From: Acinetobacter tibetensis
Lineage (GTDB): Bacteria > Pseudomonadota > Gammaproteobacteria > Pseudomonadales > Moraxellaceae
Direction: 5' to 3'
NCBI RefSeq assembly: GCF_023824315.1
Contig: NZ_CP098732.1
Coordinates: 2,976,001-3,040,000, forward strand
DNA length: 64,000 bases
The notes under the pieces were generated by a model. The model ran no database searches. It worked only from the letters and a program-made list of their open reading frames with translations, and was not told the DNA's origin. The translations under genes were made by a program, and so were the position numbers. Positions within the stretch are counted from its first letter, which is position 1. Every line of letters starts with the position of its first letter. Shown piece by piece: positions 33,602 through 43,960 of the stretch.

Positions 33602-36600
33602 TATTCCTTAATCAACTGTTGATATTGAAAAATTGGGGCATACAACGCATAGGCATACTGCTGACAGGCTTGTGCTAACAAAGCCGTGCTATCTTGCTGT
33701 TGCAAAATAAACTGCCAATCACGATGTTGAGCACTGGCTTCATTGTCTAAAACAGAAAAACCAGCAAAACGCCCATCATCCTGCCAGTCTTTGACCAAAG
33801 CATCCCAGTCTTTGATCTGTGGTTGACCCTGTTCATCGGGTTGCCATTCCAGTTGTTTGCCTTTTTCTGCGACTTTAAATAATAAAGCGGCGGGTAAAAC
33901 CACAGGCTGCATCTGCCCGTGTTGCCACATCTCAAACCACGCTGCTAAATATTGCTGTGCTTGATGGGAAGATACTCCATGACACAGCACCGTTTGATCA
34001 CTGAATACGACCAAGCGCGTCAAGTCTTGCCCTGCATCACCTAAATTTTCATGAGCCAACCAAAACAGATATTCCAACCAGAGCTGAACCCGTCGTTTGG
34101 CACGCGCACTCGATGCTTCTAAACTGACCCATTGCTGCGTGGACTGAGATGGAATAGTGATTTGGAACTGGATATTTGCACTCATATTCCAAAGCTGTTG
34201 TGTGACGGCGGTGACTGTTTCTGCATAACGCTGCAAACGTGCTTGTAATTGCTGCTGTTCAATTACACTGATTTGCCATGCAGCTTGCTGCATTTTCCCG
34301 ACAGGCAACTGATCCAATAACAGTTCAGGCTGGGTCGTTTGCCCTTGCTGTTGTAAGAAGTTTCGGACTGCATAACGCCCCAAACCGTCTAAAACCAAGG
34401 GTTCAACTTCATCGGGCAGGTTTTCAGGTTTTAAGTTTTCCACCCCAAGGGTTTTTAAATATAAACGTGCAGGGAAACAGACATCCTGAATCCATTGTCG
34501 ACTTTGAAGACTGACAAAATCATTGGATGCAGCCATATAAACCGTATCTTGCCAAGCCTGACGCTGTCCCGTGGGAGCAGCAATCTGCTGTGCCACCCGA
34601 TACCAATGATCTTGAAAGCGCATTGGTTTTGGCTGAGTAAACCCTGAAACATCAAAAGGTTGTAAAGGATGAATTTGATACAAGGAATGCAATTGTGCAG
34701 GTATCTCTAAGCCCTGAAAATCTGGACGGGTCGCTTCCTCCCCATCTACTTTTTGGGTAATTAAAGCCAAATATTGAATCAATTCTTGTACAGCGGTAGA
34801 AGGTTCACGCATTTCGCCATCATTGACATCAAAACCTTTATAAAACAACCATAAACTCTGCTGTGCCAACAACAAGGCATCCAAGAAAGCCCCCTGATCA
34901 TCCTCTAAACGAGAACGATCGCCCAATTGTGGTTTAAGGATGTCCATCAAATCAAATGGTAAATGCTGATTGCGACTCGGGAATTTTCCACTGTCCAAAT
35001 TCAACATCACAATCAGACGATAGGGAATCGGACGAATCTGCCCCAACTGACTAAAAGTGATCTGTCCAGTCGGTTCAGCCTGATCGAGCTGTGCATCCAG
35101 CGTAGTTTGAATTTCATCGAGTAAATAGGTCAAGGGCAAGCTTAATTGATCTAACCCATACTGCTCTTGCCCCTCATAGAAATTAGAGAGGGTCAGCATA
35201 CGCTCTTGTTTTTTAATAATTTGTGCAACACTTGCCAATGCCTCTACACCAGCCTGCTCAAATTCTGCCACTTCCTGCATTAAAATTTTGAGCCACTGTT
35301 CTACAGACTTTGGCTGCTGCTGTTCATGTGCCAACAACCAGTCCCGACGTGCATCCAAATCCTGATAAATCTGAATCAATTTGGTAATCAGTTCAAAATC
35401 ACTTGGCATGACCTCGGCAAAACTGAGTGTTTCTTCAAACAGCGTATGTTCAGGAATCGCAATACCAATGGCCAAACGGTCTAAGGCAAATTTAAAACTA
35501 AAGCGATAATCTTGATCACCTTTGGTCAGACTCAATGCCAAATGTTGCGCATCCAAGCCGCGCTTAAAGCCTGATTGTTCCAGCAGTTCCAGCATGCGTT
35601 CTACACGATTCATGTCTAAGCCATAGCATTGCTGCGTGGCCGCCAAGCTCAACCAGTCGGCAAAATCATCTAAGCGAAAGCGTCCTTGCGTCAGTTGTAT
35701 ACGTCCTAATACCGCACGCCATGCATTAGTAGCATCCAATTGAGTCACGCCTGCAATTTTCACAGGCAGATAAATACTGTCTTGGCTAATCCGTGTTTGT
35801 GCATTCGGCATTATGCGCTCGGCCTCACGCTCCCGTGCAGGCGGTGCAAAAATGCTCCGAATATGCGGTTCAATGTCTTTTAAATTGGGACTGAGCACCA
35901 AAATATCGCTGGGACGACGTGGTTGCTCCTTGCTCCCTTGTGCCAACCATGCAATCAGTTGTTCTTTCAGCACTTCCAGTTGACGCAAAGTGGAATGACA
36001 GACATGCACCTGAATTGAATCATCTTGTGCATCCAACACAAATTGATGTTGTTCTGGCTCAACCAAATACAAAATATCGGATTGGACTTTGCCCAATAAA
36101 GTGGGTGGATATTCATCAACAAATACATCTGCCCAAACCCCATCTTCCCCCGAAGAAAGTCCAGATAACAACGAAAAATGATCTCGCGCTTGCTTACCAA
36201 AACGGGTTAATAATGGATGGCGCGATTCACGAATTTCGGCATTAAAATGCAGGGTAAAATCCTGAAAGAATTGTTGAATTTCGGCATCACTTGCCTGTGG
36301 ATTTTTCGCAATAAACCGCTCTTTCACCCGCAAGTCATAACGTGCTTTCCAGTTCGGATCGACACTGTCTGCCCAGTATTCCTGAGACGGGTTATAGTGC
36401 AGCAGATACACATCAATATATTGCCCTAAACGCTGTAAAAACTGTAACTGACTCGGTGGTAAGTCCAGTAAGGTAAACACGACCAAGGGCTGTGGCAGCT
36501 TTTTCAGTGCCGCTGCATTCGGTGCCTCGACATTGCCCAGCGTCTGCCAAAATGCAGCATCAATCTGCTGCATGTCCATAAAATCCTGATGAAACACCAC

Positions 36601-37290
36601 CTGCCACAGCCAACGCTGCCACGCTTCCAATTCGTACGCTTGATTCAGCGTAAATGCCGAGATTTCAGTATGGGTTTGGAAGAACATCTGCTCAATCGGC
36701 AACGCCTGATTATTGCCCCAACGTTGTAACCAGTTGGTCGGACAGGAACATTGGTTGCTTGGACAGTTTTTCTGGCAATGTCCTCGGTATTCCATGTAAT
36801 GGCTAAATAACTTAGACACCTGCTCAGCAACCCAATACAACATGCGCTGCTTTTTCAGTTGTTTTTCGATGCCCTGTTCAAGCTGGTCTGCACTGGCATA
36901 AATGCGTTGCACAATCGGAGCAAGCGGATGTGCCGCATCCAAAGGAGAGTGCTCTGGCTGAATATAAGCCAGCAAGGCTTGATAAACCCGCCATTTAATA
37001 ATCATGCGTGGAATATTGGCTTTACGTACCTGTTCTTTGTCTTGATCCAGCACCCACTGATAGGCTGACCATTGAAAACCACGAATGCGATGATGAAACT
37101 GAGTGTTGGCACTAATGCCTTTTTGCTCGGCCAATTGCTGGGTCAGCCAAACTTCAACCGCGGGCGATGGCACAATAAAATGCTGGGTTTTTAACACCTG
37201 TAAAGCATTACTGCTCTGTGATTTTACCGTTTTTAACATGGCCTGAAGTAAAACATCAATCCGTTGACTTTGAATCACGTGAATGGCCAT
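33601..37290 (-). CDS. recC: Exodeoxyribonuclease V gamma subunit RecC
   Basis: This 1229-residue subunit holds the complex together and scans for Chi in the exiting strand. Recognisable RecC segments include FIVPSPAVEVWLTQQLAEQKGISAN (about 48-72, written here in part), the inactive helicase-like core with DILVLSPNLKDIEPHI, and RLIVMLNLDSGKFPSRN with LEDDQGAFLDALLLAQ. It is the first gene of recC-recB-recD; no ptrA protease gene intervenes as in enterics. Its upstream region is shared divergently with the gene at 37469. Confidence 0.95.
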   Translation of the reverse strand: MAIHVIQSQRIDVLLQAMLKTVKSQSSNALQVLKTQHFIVPSPAVEVWLTQQLAEQKGISANTQFHHRIRGFQWSAYQWVLDQDKEQVRKANIPRMIIKWRVYQALLAYIQPEHSPLDAAHPLAPIVQRIYASADQLEQGIEKQLKKQRMLYWVAEQVSKLFSHYMEYRGHCQKNCPSNQCSCPTNWLQRWGNNQALPIEQMFFQTHTEISAFTLNQAYELEAWQRWLWQVVFHQDFMDMQQIDAAFWQTLGNVEAPNAAALKKLPQPLVVFTLLDLPPSQLQFLQRLGQYIDVYLLHYNPSQEYWADSVDPNWKARYDLRVKERFIAKNPQASDAEIQQFFQDFTLHFNAEIRESRHPLLTRFGKQARDHFSLLSGLSSGEDGVWADVFVDEYPPTLLGKVQSDILYLVEPEQHQFVLDAQDDSIQVHVCHSTLRQLEVLKEQLIAWLAQGSKEQPRRPSDILVLSPNLKDIEPHIRSIFAPPAREREAERIMPNAQTRISQDSIYLPVKIAGVTQLDATNAWRAVLGRIQLTQGRFRLDDFADWLSLAATQQCYGLDMNRVERMLELLEQSGFKRGLDAQHLALSLTKGDQDYRFSFKFALDRLAIGIAIPEHTLFEETLSFAEVMPSDFELITKLIQIYQDLDARRDWLLAHEQQQPKSVEQWLKILMQEVAEFEQAGVEALASVAQIIKKQERMLTLSNFYEGQEQYGLDQLSLPLTYLLDEIQTTLDAQLDQAEPTGQITFSQLGQIRPIPYRLIVMLNLDSGKFPSRNQHLPFDLMDILKPQLGDRSRLEDDQGAFLDALLLAQQSLWLFYKGFDVNDGEMREPSTAVQELIQYLALITQKVDGEEATRPDFQGLEIPAQLHSLYQIHPLQPFDVSGFTQPKPMRFQDHWYRVAQQIAAPTGQRQAWQDTVYMAASNDFVSLQSRQWIQDVCFPARLYLKTLGVENLKPENLPDEVEPLVLDGLGRYAVRNFLQQQGQTTQPELLLDQLPVGKMQQAAWQISVIEQQQLQARLQRYAETVTAVTQQLWNMSANIQFQITIPSQSTQQWVSLEASSARAKRRVQLWLEYLFWLAHENLGDAGQDLTRLVVFSDQTVLCHGVSSHQAQQYLAAWFEMWQHGQMQPVVLPAALLFKVAEKGKQLEWQPDEQGQPQIKDWDALVKDWQDDGRFAGFSVLDNEASAQHRDWQFILQQQDSTALLAQACQQYAYALYAPIFQYQQLIKE

Positions 37291-37468
37291 GAATATTTTT
37301 TCTCCAACGATAAATGAACAGCAATCTACAAAAGCATAAAGATTATTGACTATACTTCATGTACTGTCTATGTCACGGTATAATCGCACTTCGATTTAAA
37401 AATGACTTTGAAAATCGAAGCTTAAAGATGCTTCAATATAAAAATGGATACAAGGTTTAGAGTACACA

Positions 37469-37975
37469 ATGAAAATAGACAACATTCCCGATTCAATTGA
37501 TGCCTCGTTAAATCTAGAACAAATACGGGCTGAATGCTTAGAAATGGTACAAAAACGTGCCTATGTTTCTGCGGGTGCAGCCGTCATCCCCGTCCCTTTT
37601 TTTGATGTCGTGATTGATGTCGGAATTTTGTCACAACTGATTCCCGAAATTAATGCCCGCTTTGGCTTGGCACCCGAACAAATCAGTGTGTTTGATTTAG
37701 AAACCAAACAAATTCACTGGCAAGAATTGCGTAAACGTGGTTTTGAATTTTCGGGTTTGGTTGTTGCAAGAACTGCCGTAAAAAACTCATTGCACAACAT
37801 GGCATCTAAAATGATTACCAAACAAGTCAGTAAGTATATCCCTCTGGGTGGTCAGTTGGTTGCGGCAGGTCTTGGCTATTTTGTCATGAAAAAAGTGGCT
37901 GAGGCACATGTAGAAGACTGCTACAAATTGGCTAAATCCATTCAGCAAAAGCAAAACCTACAAGCACTCATTTAA
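37469..37975 (+). CDS. Conserved hypothetical protein with EcsC/DUF697-like glycine-rich helices
   Basis: This 168-residue protein starts MKIDNIPDSIDASLNLEQIRA. Around residues 34-55 it has an apolar GAAVIPVPFFDVVIDVGILSQ stretch, and at about 122-140 IPLGGQLVAAGLGYFVMKKVAE. Both are of the amphipathic or membrane-inserted kind seen in DUF697/EcsC-type proteins. I do not recognise a defined function. It is a single gene, divergent from recC and convergent with pap. Codon use and a weak AAGG before the start support a real gene. Confidence 0.7.
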   Translation: MKIDNIPDSIDASLNLEQIRAECLEMVQKRAYVSAGAAVIPVPFFDVVIDVGILSQLIPEINARFGLAPEQISVFDLETKQIHWQELRKRGFEFSGLVVARTAVKNSLHNMASKMITKQVSKYIPLGGQLVAAGLGYFVMKKVAEAHVEDCYKLAKSIQQKQNLQALI

Positions 37976-38014
37976 AAATAGGTTTCGCCTAAATCATATT
38001 GCTCAAAGCCATTT

Positions 38015-39433
38015 TTAATCGGCTTTGAGTTGCTTCAAAATACTTCTTAGAATTTCCAGTCGTGCACTGTATTTGTCATCATTGGCAATAATGTACCACG
38101 GTGCATAGTCGGTATTGGTGCGTTCAAACATATCCGCCGCCGCATGCAAATATTCATCCCACTTTTCCCGATTGCGCCAATCTTCTGAGGTAATTTTAAA
38201 GCGCTTATGTGGCGTTTTTTCTCGTTCTTTAAAGCGCGTATATTGCTCATCTTTACTAATCGAGAGCCATATTTTGACCACTACAGTTTGGCTGTCACTT
38301 AAATCCTTTTCAAAACGGTTAATTTCTTCAAAAGCGCGCTGCCACTCCACATCACTGGCAAAGCCTTCAACCCGCTCCACCAAAACCCGCCCATACCAAG
38401 TCCGATCAAAAATACTAATCCGTTCATTGGGTTGTAGTTTGTTCCAGAAACGCCACAAATATGGATGACGCAATTCATGTTTTTCAGGCGCAGCAATACT
38501 ATAAATTTCATATTCGCGCGGGTCTAAACTTTTAACAATCCGTTTAATCGCTCCGCCTTTACCTGCGGCATCCATCCCTTCTAAAGCAATAATCACATTG
38601 CGTTCTCCAAAACGTAATGCATCTGCCACTTTACGGGTCAACTTATCAAGCTCTAGCTTATATTCATTCTTATCAATTTTTTCCACAGGCGGCTGTTGTA
38701 GCACCGCAGGAATATCGGCCTGCTTCCATTTATGCTGTGCCGATTTCACATGCTCTGGGCAATGCTTTAAGGCTCTTAAAACATGTTTGGCAAATTGTTG
38801 ATCACGCGATTTTTCATCTTCACAATCAATAATGATCCAATCTTCGGTAAAGCGTTGCCGTAACTTTTGTAAGCGGTCATATTGTTTTTTATTGCGCCAG
38901 TTTAAACCATGCAATTTATGCCAGTGCAACTCACTGGCATCCATATTATCCAAACGCTTTTGCAACGACTTCCAAGACAAATCAAACCAGATTTTAATCA
39001 CATCCACATGGTTGTTTTTTAAGTCTTGTTCATAAGCACGCATATTGTCGACATATTCATCATAGAGCGTTTCATCTAAGGGCTGTGACACATGCAAAGC
39101 CGTCGTGAGTAAATCTCCGTACCAATTCCCGAACATCACGGCAATTTGTCCTTCGGCAGGAATAAAGCGTGCATAAGGCAGCCAAAACGGCTGGGTATTG
39201 TTAAACATCTCAGGGGCATCTGCTTTCACCCGTAAATAACGCGGATCCATCCATTCGCGGAGTTGTTTTACCGCCTCGCCTTTACCCGCCAGTTCAATAC
39301 CGCTCACCAACACCAAAACACTTTTGGCATTCGGCTGATCTTGGGTATCTTTTAATGCATATTGTGCATCGATTAAATCAAGCGACAGTTGATCTTCATC
39401 AGCCAAGGCTGGTTCTGATTGTTCTTTTACCAT
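38015..39433 (-). CDS. pap: Polyphosphate:AMP phosphotransferase (two-domain PPK2)
   Basis: This 472-residue protein has two PPK2 domains. The N-terminal one has a degenerate nucleotide loop (VSGIELAGKGEAVK, about 44-57) and LREWMDPRYLRV. The C-terminal one has a canonical GMDAAGKGGAIKRIVKSLDPRE (about 286-307, written in part elsewhere) and IFDRTWYGRVLVERVEGF. This class II PPK2 layout belongs to PAP, first characterised from Acinetobacter johnsonii, which makes ADP from AMP and polyphosphate. The domain duplication distinguishes it from single-domain PPK2. It is a single-gene unit. Confidence 0.93.
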   Translation of the reverse strand: MVKEQSEPALADEDQLSLDLIDAQYALKDTQDQPNAKSVLVLVSGIELAGKGEAVKQLREWMDPRYLRVKADAPEMFNNTQPFWLPYARFIPAEGQIAVMFGNWYGDLLTTALHVSQPLDETLYDEYVDNMRAYEQDLKNNHVDVIKIWFDLSWKSLQKRLDNMDASELHWHKLHGLNWRNKKQYDRLQKLRQRFTEDWIIIDCEDEKSRDQQFAKHVLRALKHCPEHVKSAQHKWKQADIPAVLQQPPVEKIDKNEYKLELDKLTRKVADALRFGERNVIIALEGMDAAGKGGAIKRIVKSLDPREYEIYSIAAPEKHELRHPYLWRFWNKLQPNERISIFDRTWYGRVLVERVEGFASDVEWQRAFEEINRFEKDLSDSQTVVVKIWLSISKDEQYTRFKEREKTPHKRFKITSEDWRNREKWDEYLHAAADMFERTNTDYAPWYIIANDDKYSARLEILRSILKQLKAD

Positions 39434-39643
39434 AAGTTTCCGCCCTAAATTTCAAATTATTTTTTCAATTTTTTAAGCCATCATTTTGTTTCAGTATAAA
39501 ACAAGCGGAATAGGCATTTTGACAGATCTTTGTATAATTTCATGACAAATTGACTGATTTTCATGCCATATTCGATCATTTTGTCATAGCGAGAACGTGC
39601 AACAAGCTCTAAGATTTGCACATGTTTCAAATCGAGATAGCAC

Positions 39644-40348
39644 ATGTCTAAACTTGCGGTACTAGATGAACTACTAGAACAGTACGATCAATTGCAATAT
39701 CACAATAATGCTGAGCTATTTCAACGTCTGCAAGATGTGCAAATGTGGCAAAAACATCGCATGCAACGCACCCATCAACAGCACTTCGCGGTGAAAAACA
39801 ACCAATTGATGGCGCAGTACTTTTTGAACCGTTTGTATGGCGGCCCCGACTTTGATGCTTTGGCCAAACAAATTGCACGCATGATGAAATATGTGCATAA
39901 AGCAGAGAAACTCATTCCAGACAATGCGATTAAAACAGGGACTGCAGGTGTCGAATTGGCTATCCTCGCCGTACAGTTGGATGAGCATGTCGCACTACAA
40001 TTGCTCGAAGACTATGCTCCGAATACACCACTCACCGATGAAATGATGCGCCTTAGTTATTTAAAACTGGATCAAGGCCAATCACGTTTACATCAACTGG
40101 AACTGCTCGATCAACTGGGTGCCAGCCTCGACAAATATATGCGCTCATTTATGGTCTATACCGCGTTTAAAATGTGTAAAGGCGTGGCTTACAAACACCA
40201 TTTCGATGTGATGTATGAGTTTATGCAGGACGGTTTTTTGGCGATGAAACCATTAAAATCGGCGGAGCAGTTTGTCAAAGATTTTACCGCCATTGAACGT
40301 CAAATTATTGGTAAAGTGCACGCAGGTGATCTGCATCCTTTCCAATAA
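39644..40348 (+). CDS. FFLEELY-motif-type helical protein
   Basis: This 234-residue, largely helical protein has LMAQYFLNRLYGGPDF (about 54-69), a variant of the FFLEELY motif after which a family of uncharacterised proteobacterial proteins is named. No signal peptide or membrane segment. A conserved-looking cysteine is in AFKMCKGVAYKHHF. Function unknown. It stands alone between pap (divergent) and ubiE. Confidence 0.7.
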   Translation: MSKLAVLDELLEQYDQLQYHNNAELFQRLQDVQMWQKHRMQRTHQQHFAVKNNQLMAQYFLNRLYGGPDFDALAKQIARMMKYVHKAEKLIPDNAIKTGTAGVELAILAVQLDEHVALQLLEDYAPNTPLTDEMMRLSYLKLDQGQSRLHQLELLDQLGASLDKYMRSFMVYTAFKMCKGVAYKHHFDVMYEFMQDGFLAMKPLKSAEQFVKDFTAIERQIIGKVHAGDLHPFQ

Positions 40349-40515
40349 CAGTGCATTCGTAGCAGGATAAACTCTTGAGCGAACCTACAGCACGCGTATT
40401 TTTTTCTGTATATTATTCATAACAATTGCATGATGATTGCTGCACATCGGCCAAGAATCTGTCATCATGCTTGCACTGCAACATTAACCCTATTTTTATG
40501 TTAGGAGTGACTTGA

Positions 40516-41460
40516 ATGTCTAATGAAAATCAAACGCCTACCCCTACTTCTGAGTCGGCTCAACAAACAGACAAAGTCAGCCCATTCCTAAACAGCCCAC
40601 TCCCTGAAGGTATCCCTCAAGGACAGCAACAATCATTACAACAACAATTAACGGATACACCTGTCAGCGGCACAGTGCCAAAATACAATCTGCCACGCGG
40701 TGCCAACACAGGCAACGTCGGTGCCACCACACACTTCGGTTATCAAACTGTCAGCAGTGAAGATAAAGCACAAAAAGTTGCGGAAGTATTCCATTCAGTG
40801 GCCAGCAAATACGACATCATGAATGACCTGATGTCATTTGGTATTCACCGCTTATGGAAGCGTTTTGCCATTAACATGTCAGGTGTACGTCGTGGTCAAC
40901 ACGTGTTAGACATTGCTGGTGGTACAGGTGACTTGGCTAAAGTGTTTAGTCGTGAAGTAGGACCTACGGGTCATGTGGTCTTGTCAGATATTAATGAATC
41001 GATGTTGAACGTCGGTCGTGACCGTTTGATTGATGCAGGCTGTACCAATGTCGACTTCGTCTTGGCGAATGCGGAAACACTAGAACCTTTTGCCGATAAT
41101 AGCTTTGACCTACTCACCATCAGCTTTGGTTTACGTAACGTGACCGATAAAGACGCTGCACTGGCGGCGATGTACCGTGTACTTAAGCCAGGTGGTCGCT
41201 TATTGATTTTAGAATTCTCTAAACCAGTGTTCGAGCCATTCTCAAAACTCTATGATTTGTATTCTTTCACTGCATTGCCAATCATGGGTAAAATTATTGC
41301 CAATGACTCAGAAAGTTATAAATATTTAGCTGAATCCATCCGTATGCACCCAGACCAACGTACCCTAAAAGGCATGATGGAACAGGCAGGCTTCCAGAAC
41401 TGTGACTACCATAACCTGACAGGTGGTATCGTCGCGGTACACCGTGGTTTCAAACTCTAA
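40516..41460 (+). CDS. ubiE: Ubiquinone C-methyltransferase UbiE with N-terminal extension
   Basis: This 314-residue SAM methyltransferase acts on the polyprenyl benzoquinol in ubiquinone synthesis. From about residue 73 it matches UbiE closely: [57 protein letters not shown] (SAM site), [11 protein letters not shown]. The first 60 or so residues are Gln/Pro/Thr-rich, low complexity, absent in E. coli UbiE. A TTAGGAG ribosome binding site precedes the annotated ATG, so the extension looks translated. First gene of ubiE-ubiJ-ubiB. Confidence 0.95.
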   Translation: MSNENQTPTPTSESAQQTDKVSPFLNSPLPEGIPQGQQQSLQQQLTDTPVSGTVPKYNLPRGANTGNVGATTHFGYQTVSSEDKAQKVAEVFHSVASKYDIMNDLMSFGIHRLWKRFAINMSGVRRGQHVLDIAGGTGDLAKVFSREVGPTGHVVLSDINESMLNVGRDRLIDAGCTNVDFVLANAETLEPFADNSFDLLTISFGLRNVTDKDAALAAMYRVLKPGGRLLILEFSKPVFEPFSKLYDLYSFTALPIMGKIIANDSESYKYLAESIRMHPDQRTLKGMMEQAGFQNCDYHNLTGGIVAVHRGFKL

Positions 41461-41483
41461 ACAGACTGGGTGAAGGTTAAGCT

Positions 41484-42152
41484 ATGTGGTCAATTCTGGC
41501 ACTTGGTGCAGTTGAACGCTTGATTCACCATGTGATTGATCTGGATGCCATCACGCGCATTCAGCTCAATCAACTGCAAGGCAAAATGTTGCGTGTGGTA
41601 CTCGACTCCCCGCAACTCTCGGTCGATGTGTTCTTTGATCAAGATAAAGTTCGTCTTGAACCGACTGTCACAGGTCAAGCTGAACGTCCGTCCATTTTTG
41701 AACAACGCCCGTTTGATCCGCAACAAACCACGACAGCAGCAACTGCAACCTTGCAGGTTAAAAATGTGGTGGAACTGCTAAAATTATTTTTGGCTGAAGA
41801 TGTGGGTACCATTCCTGTACAAGGTGACTATCATTTACTGCAAGATATCCAAAGAATCATGCAGCAGGCTGAACCTGATTTAGCGGCGCATCTTAGTCCT
41901 TGGGTTGGACCCGCCTTGGCACATGAGTTAGGCAAAATTCAACTTGCACCCAAGCATCTCAAGCGCTCTTTACAGAGCCATTTATTCTTTGCTGAAGATG
42001 CACTCAAAGAAGATTCAGGCTTGTTTGCTGCACGTTGGCAAATGGATGACTTGCAACAAGATACCCGTCTTTTCAATCAAAATCTTGACCGTGCAGAAGC
42101 CAAAATCCAACATCTGCAACGCCAAATCGATGCACTTCCAGACTCTCTTTAA
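41484..42152 (+). CDS. ubiJ: Ubiquinone biosynthesis accessory factor UbiJ
   Basis: This 222-residue SCP2-like lipid-binding protein lies between ubiE and ubiB, the conserved place of UbiJ. The N-terminal SCP2 part covers about residues 1-110 (AVERLIHHVIDLDAITRIQLNQLQ, LQVKNVVELLKLFLAEDV). The C-terminal helix (DTRLFNQNLDRAEAKIQHLQRQIDAL) is the predicted coiled coil of the family. UbiJ presents quinone intermediates within the Ubi complex. Spacings of 23 and 18 bases to its neighbours indicate an operon. Confidence 0.9.
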   Translation: MWSILALGAVERLIHHVIDLDAITRIQLNQLQGKMLRVVLDSPQLSVDVFFDQDKVRLEPTVTGQAERPSIFEQRPFDPQQTTTAATATLQVKNVVELLKLFLAEDVGTIPVQGDYHLLQDIQRIMQQAEPDLAAHLSPWVGPALAHELGKIQLAPKHLKRSLQSHLFFAEDALKEDSGLFAARWQMDDLQQDTRLFNQNLDRAEAKIQHLQRQIDALPDSL

Positions 42153-42170
42153 ATTTAGGTAATACACGTT

Positions 42171-43790
42171 ATGATTCCGCACGTTTCACGTTTACTCGAA
42201 CTTTGGCGTATTGCTGCGCACTATAGACTCGACACGTTGTTTCCTGCGGAAGAATTACCTGAGAAGGCGCGTCATGCCTTAGCCTTTATTCGTATGCACC
42301 CTGCGGCATGGTCGAGTAAAGAACGTAAAAATCCGCTTAAATTGAAGCAAGCGCTCGAAGACATGGGGCCTTTGGCGATTAAGCTGGGGCAGTTACTCTC
42401 GACGCGTCGTGACTTGATTCCACCTGAAGTGTTGGCACAGTTGGTGTTATTACAAGATCGCGTGAAACCCTTTAGCGCCGATGTAGCGAAAGCACGCATT
42501 CAGCAATCGCTCAAAGCCGATCTTACGACTTTATTCAGTCGTTTTGATGAACAGCCGCTTGCCGCTGCTTCGATTGCACAAGTCCATACCGCTGCTCTGC
42601 ATGATGGGCGCGAGGTCGTAGTAAAAGTCACCCGCCCCGATATCCGTAGCCAAATTCTGCAAGATTTTGAAATTCTGGAATGGTTAGGTGCAACTCTAGA
42701 AAAACGCCTTGAAGCCGCACGTGCACTACATTTATCTGAAATTATTCAAGATTATCGTCAAATTATCTTGAATGAACTGGATTTAACCCTAGAAGCAGAC
42801 AATACGCGTCGTATGCGTCACTACTTTACTGGTTCAAGCATGATGTATGTGCCTGAAGTCTATATGGACAGTAAAGAAGTGATGGTGGCGGAACGCATTA
42901 CGGGCGTGCCGATTTCTGACACGGCGACTTTTGACCGCATGGGCATGGATCGTAAAGATTTGTCAGAGAAAGGTTTAACCATCTTCTTTACCCAAGTGTT
43001 CCGCGACAACTTTTTCCATGCGGATATGCATCCAGGCAACGTGTTTGTCGAGACCATTAATCCAAGCAATCCACGCTTTATTGCACTGGACTGTGCGATT
43101 ATGGGTGAACTGTCCAAGCACGACCAAATGACCGTTGCGCGCATGTTACTGGCAGTCATGAACAGTGACTTCATGCAACTGATTCAAATTGTGCATCAAG
43201 CAGGTTGGATTCCACCGGGTACCGACCAAGATGCCTTGGCACGAGAAATGCGTCGCACGGTCGGACCCATGGTCTCGAAACCAATGCATGAGTTGGACTT
43301 TGCTGGCATTCTGATTCAAGTCATGGATATTGCACGCCGTTTCCATTTGGAAATTCCACCGCAATTGATGTTACTCCTGAAAACATTGGTACACGTGGAA
43401 GGCTTAGGTACTGACCTGTATCCAGAATTAGACATTTGGAGCTTGGCAAAACCAATCCTCACCGATTGGATCAAAGCCCAAATGAATCCGCAAAAAAATC
43501 TGAAAGAACTCGGACAGAAAATCCCTGATTTACTGTTAGGCGCACAAGATTTTCCAACCCTGTTGGTCGATAGCTTAAATGGCTTAAAAAATCAGTCGGC
43601 TTGGAATGCGAAGCAACTAAATGAACTGCAAAGCCTGCGTCTACAGATGGAACATCAACAAAAACGCAGTTGGATTTTCGGTAGCTTGATGGCAATTTTC
43701 CTCTCCATTGCAATTATTGCGCCGTGGTATATCTCGATTGTCTTAATTGTCTGTGCCAGCCTCTTGTCTGTGTGGCGCTTGTTTAAATAA
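42171..43790 (+). CDS. ubiB: UbiB, atypical kinase/ATPase of ubiquinone synthesis
   Basis: This 539-residue UbiB/ADCK protein has the KxGQ motif (AIKLGQLLSTR, about 68-79), the alanine-rich nucleotide loop (PLAAASIAQVHTA), and NELDLTLEADNTRRM. The catalytic-loop equivalents are FFHADMHPGNVFV and IALDCAIMGEL. Two C-terminal membrane segments (about 500-537) fit the family. The variant DCAIMG has Cys-Ala where many have FG. Last gene of ubiE-ubiJ-ubiB; a DnaA-box-bearing hairpin follows. Confidence 0.96.
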   Translation: MIPHVSRLLELWRIAAHYRLDTLFPAEELPEKARHALAFIRMHPAAWSSKERKNPLKLKQALEDMGPLAIKLGQLLSTRRDLIPPEVLAQLVLLQDRVKPFSADVAKARIQQSLKADLTTLFSRFDEQPLAAASIAQVHTAALHDGREVVVKVTRPDIRSQILQDFEILEWLGATLEKRLEAARALHLSEIIQDYRQIILNELDLTLEADNTRRMRHYFTGSSMMYVPEVYMDSKEVMVAERITGVPISDTATFDRMGMDRKDLSEKGLTIFFTQVFRDNFFHADMHPGNVFVETINPSNPRFIALDCAIMGELSKHDQMTVARMLLAVMNSDFMQLIQIVHQAGWIPPGTDQDALAREMRRTVGPMVSKPMHELDFAGILIQVMDIARRFHLEIPPQLMLLLKTLVHVEGLGTDLYPELDIWSLAKPILTDWIKAQMNPQKNLKELGQKIPDLLLGAQDFPTLLVDSLNGLKNQSAWNAKQLNELQSLRLQMEHQQKRSWIFGSLMAIFLSIAIIAPWYISIVLIVCASLLSVWRLFK

Positions 43791-43807
43791 TTTTGTCGAT
43801 AAAACAC

Positions 43808-43837
43808 ACTGTGGATAGCCCAAGAGTTATCCACAGT
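43808..43837 (+). terminator. Hairpin after ubiB whose arms are inverted DnaA boxes
   Basis: Perfect ten-base arms ACTGTGGATA and TATCCACAGT with a ten-base loop, followed by TTTGTATATTTTT, give a plausible Rho-independent terminator 17 bases past ubiB. The right arm contains the exact DnaA box TTATCCACA (43827-43835); the left arm holds a CTATCCACA box in the opposite direction. Confidence 0.65.
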
Positions 43838-43960
43838 TTTGTATATTTTTAACGCACACCTCTAAAGTGACTGCAAAGTCACCTAAAGTTTCTCCCCGCC
43901 ATTGAGCCCGTAGGTAGAACTTTTAAACTAAGTGCACATTTGTATATTTATCATTGCACC

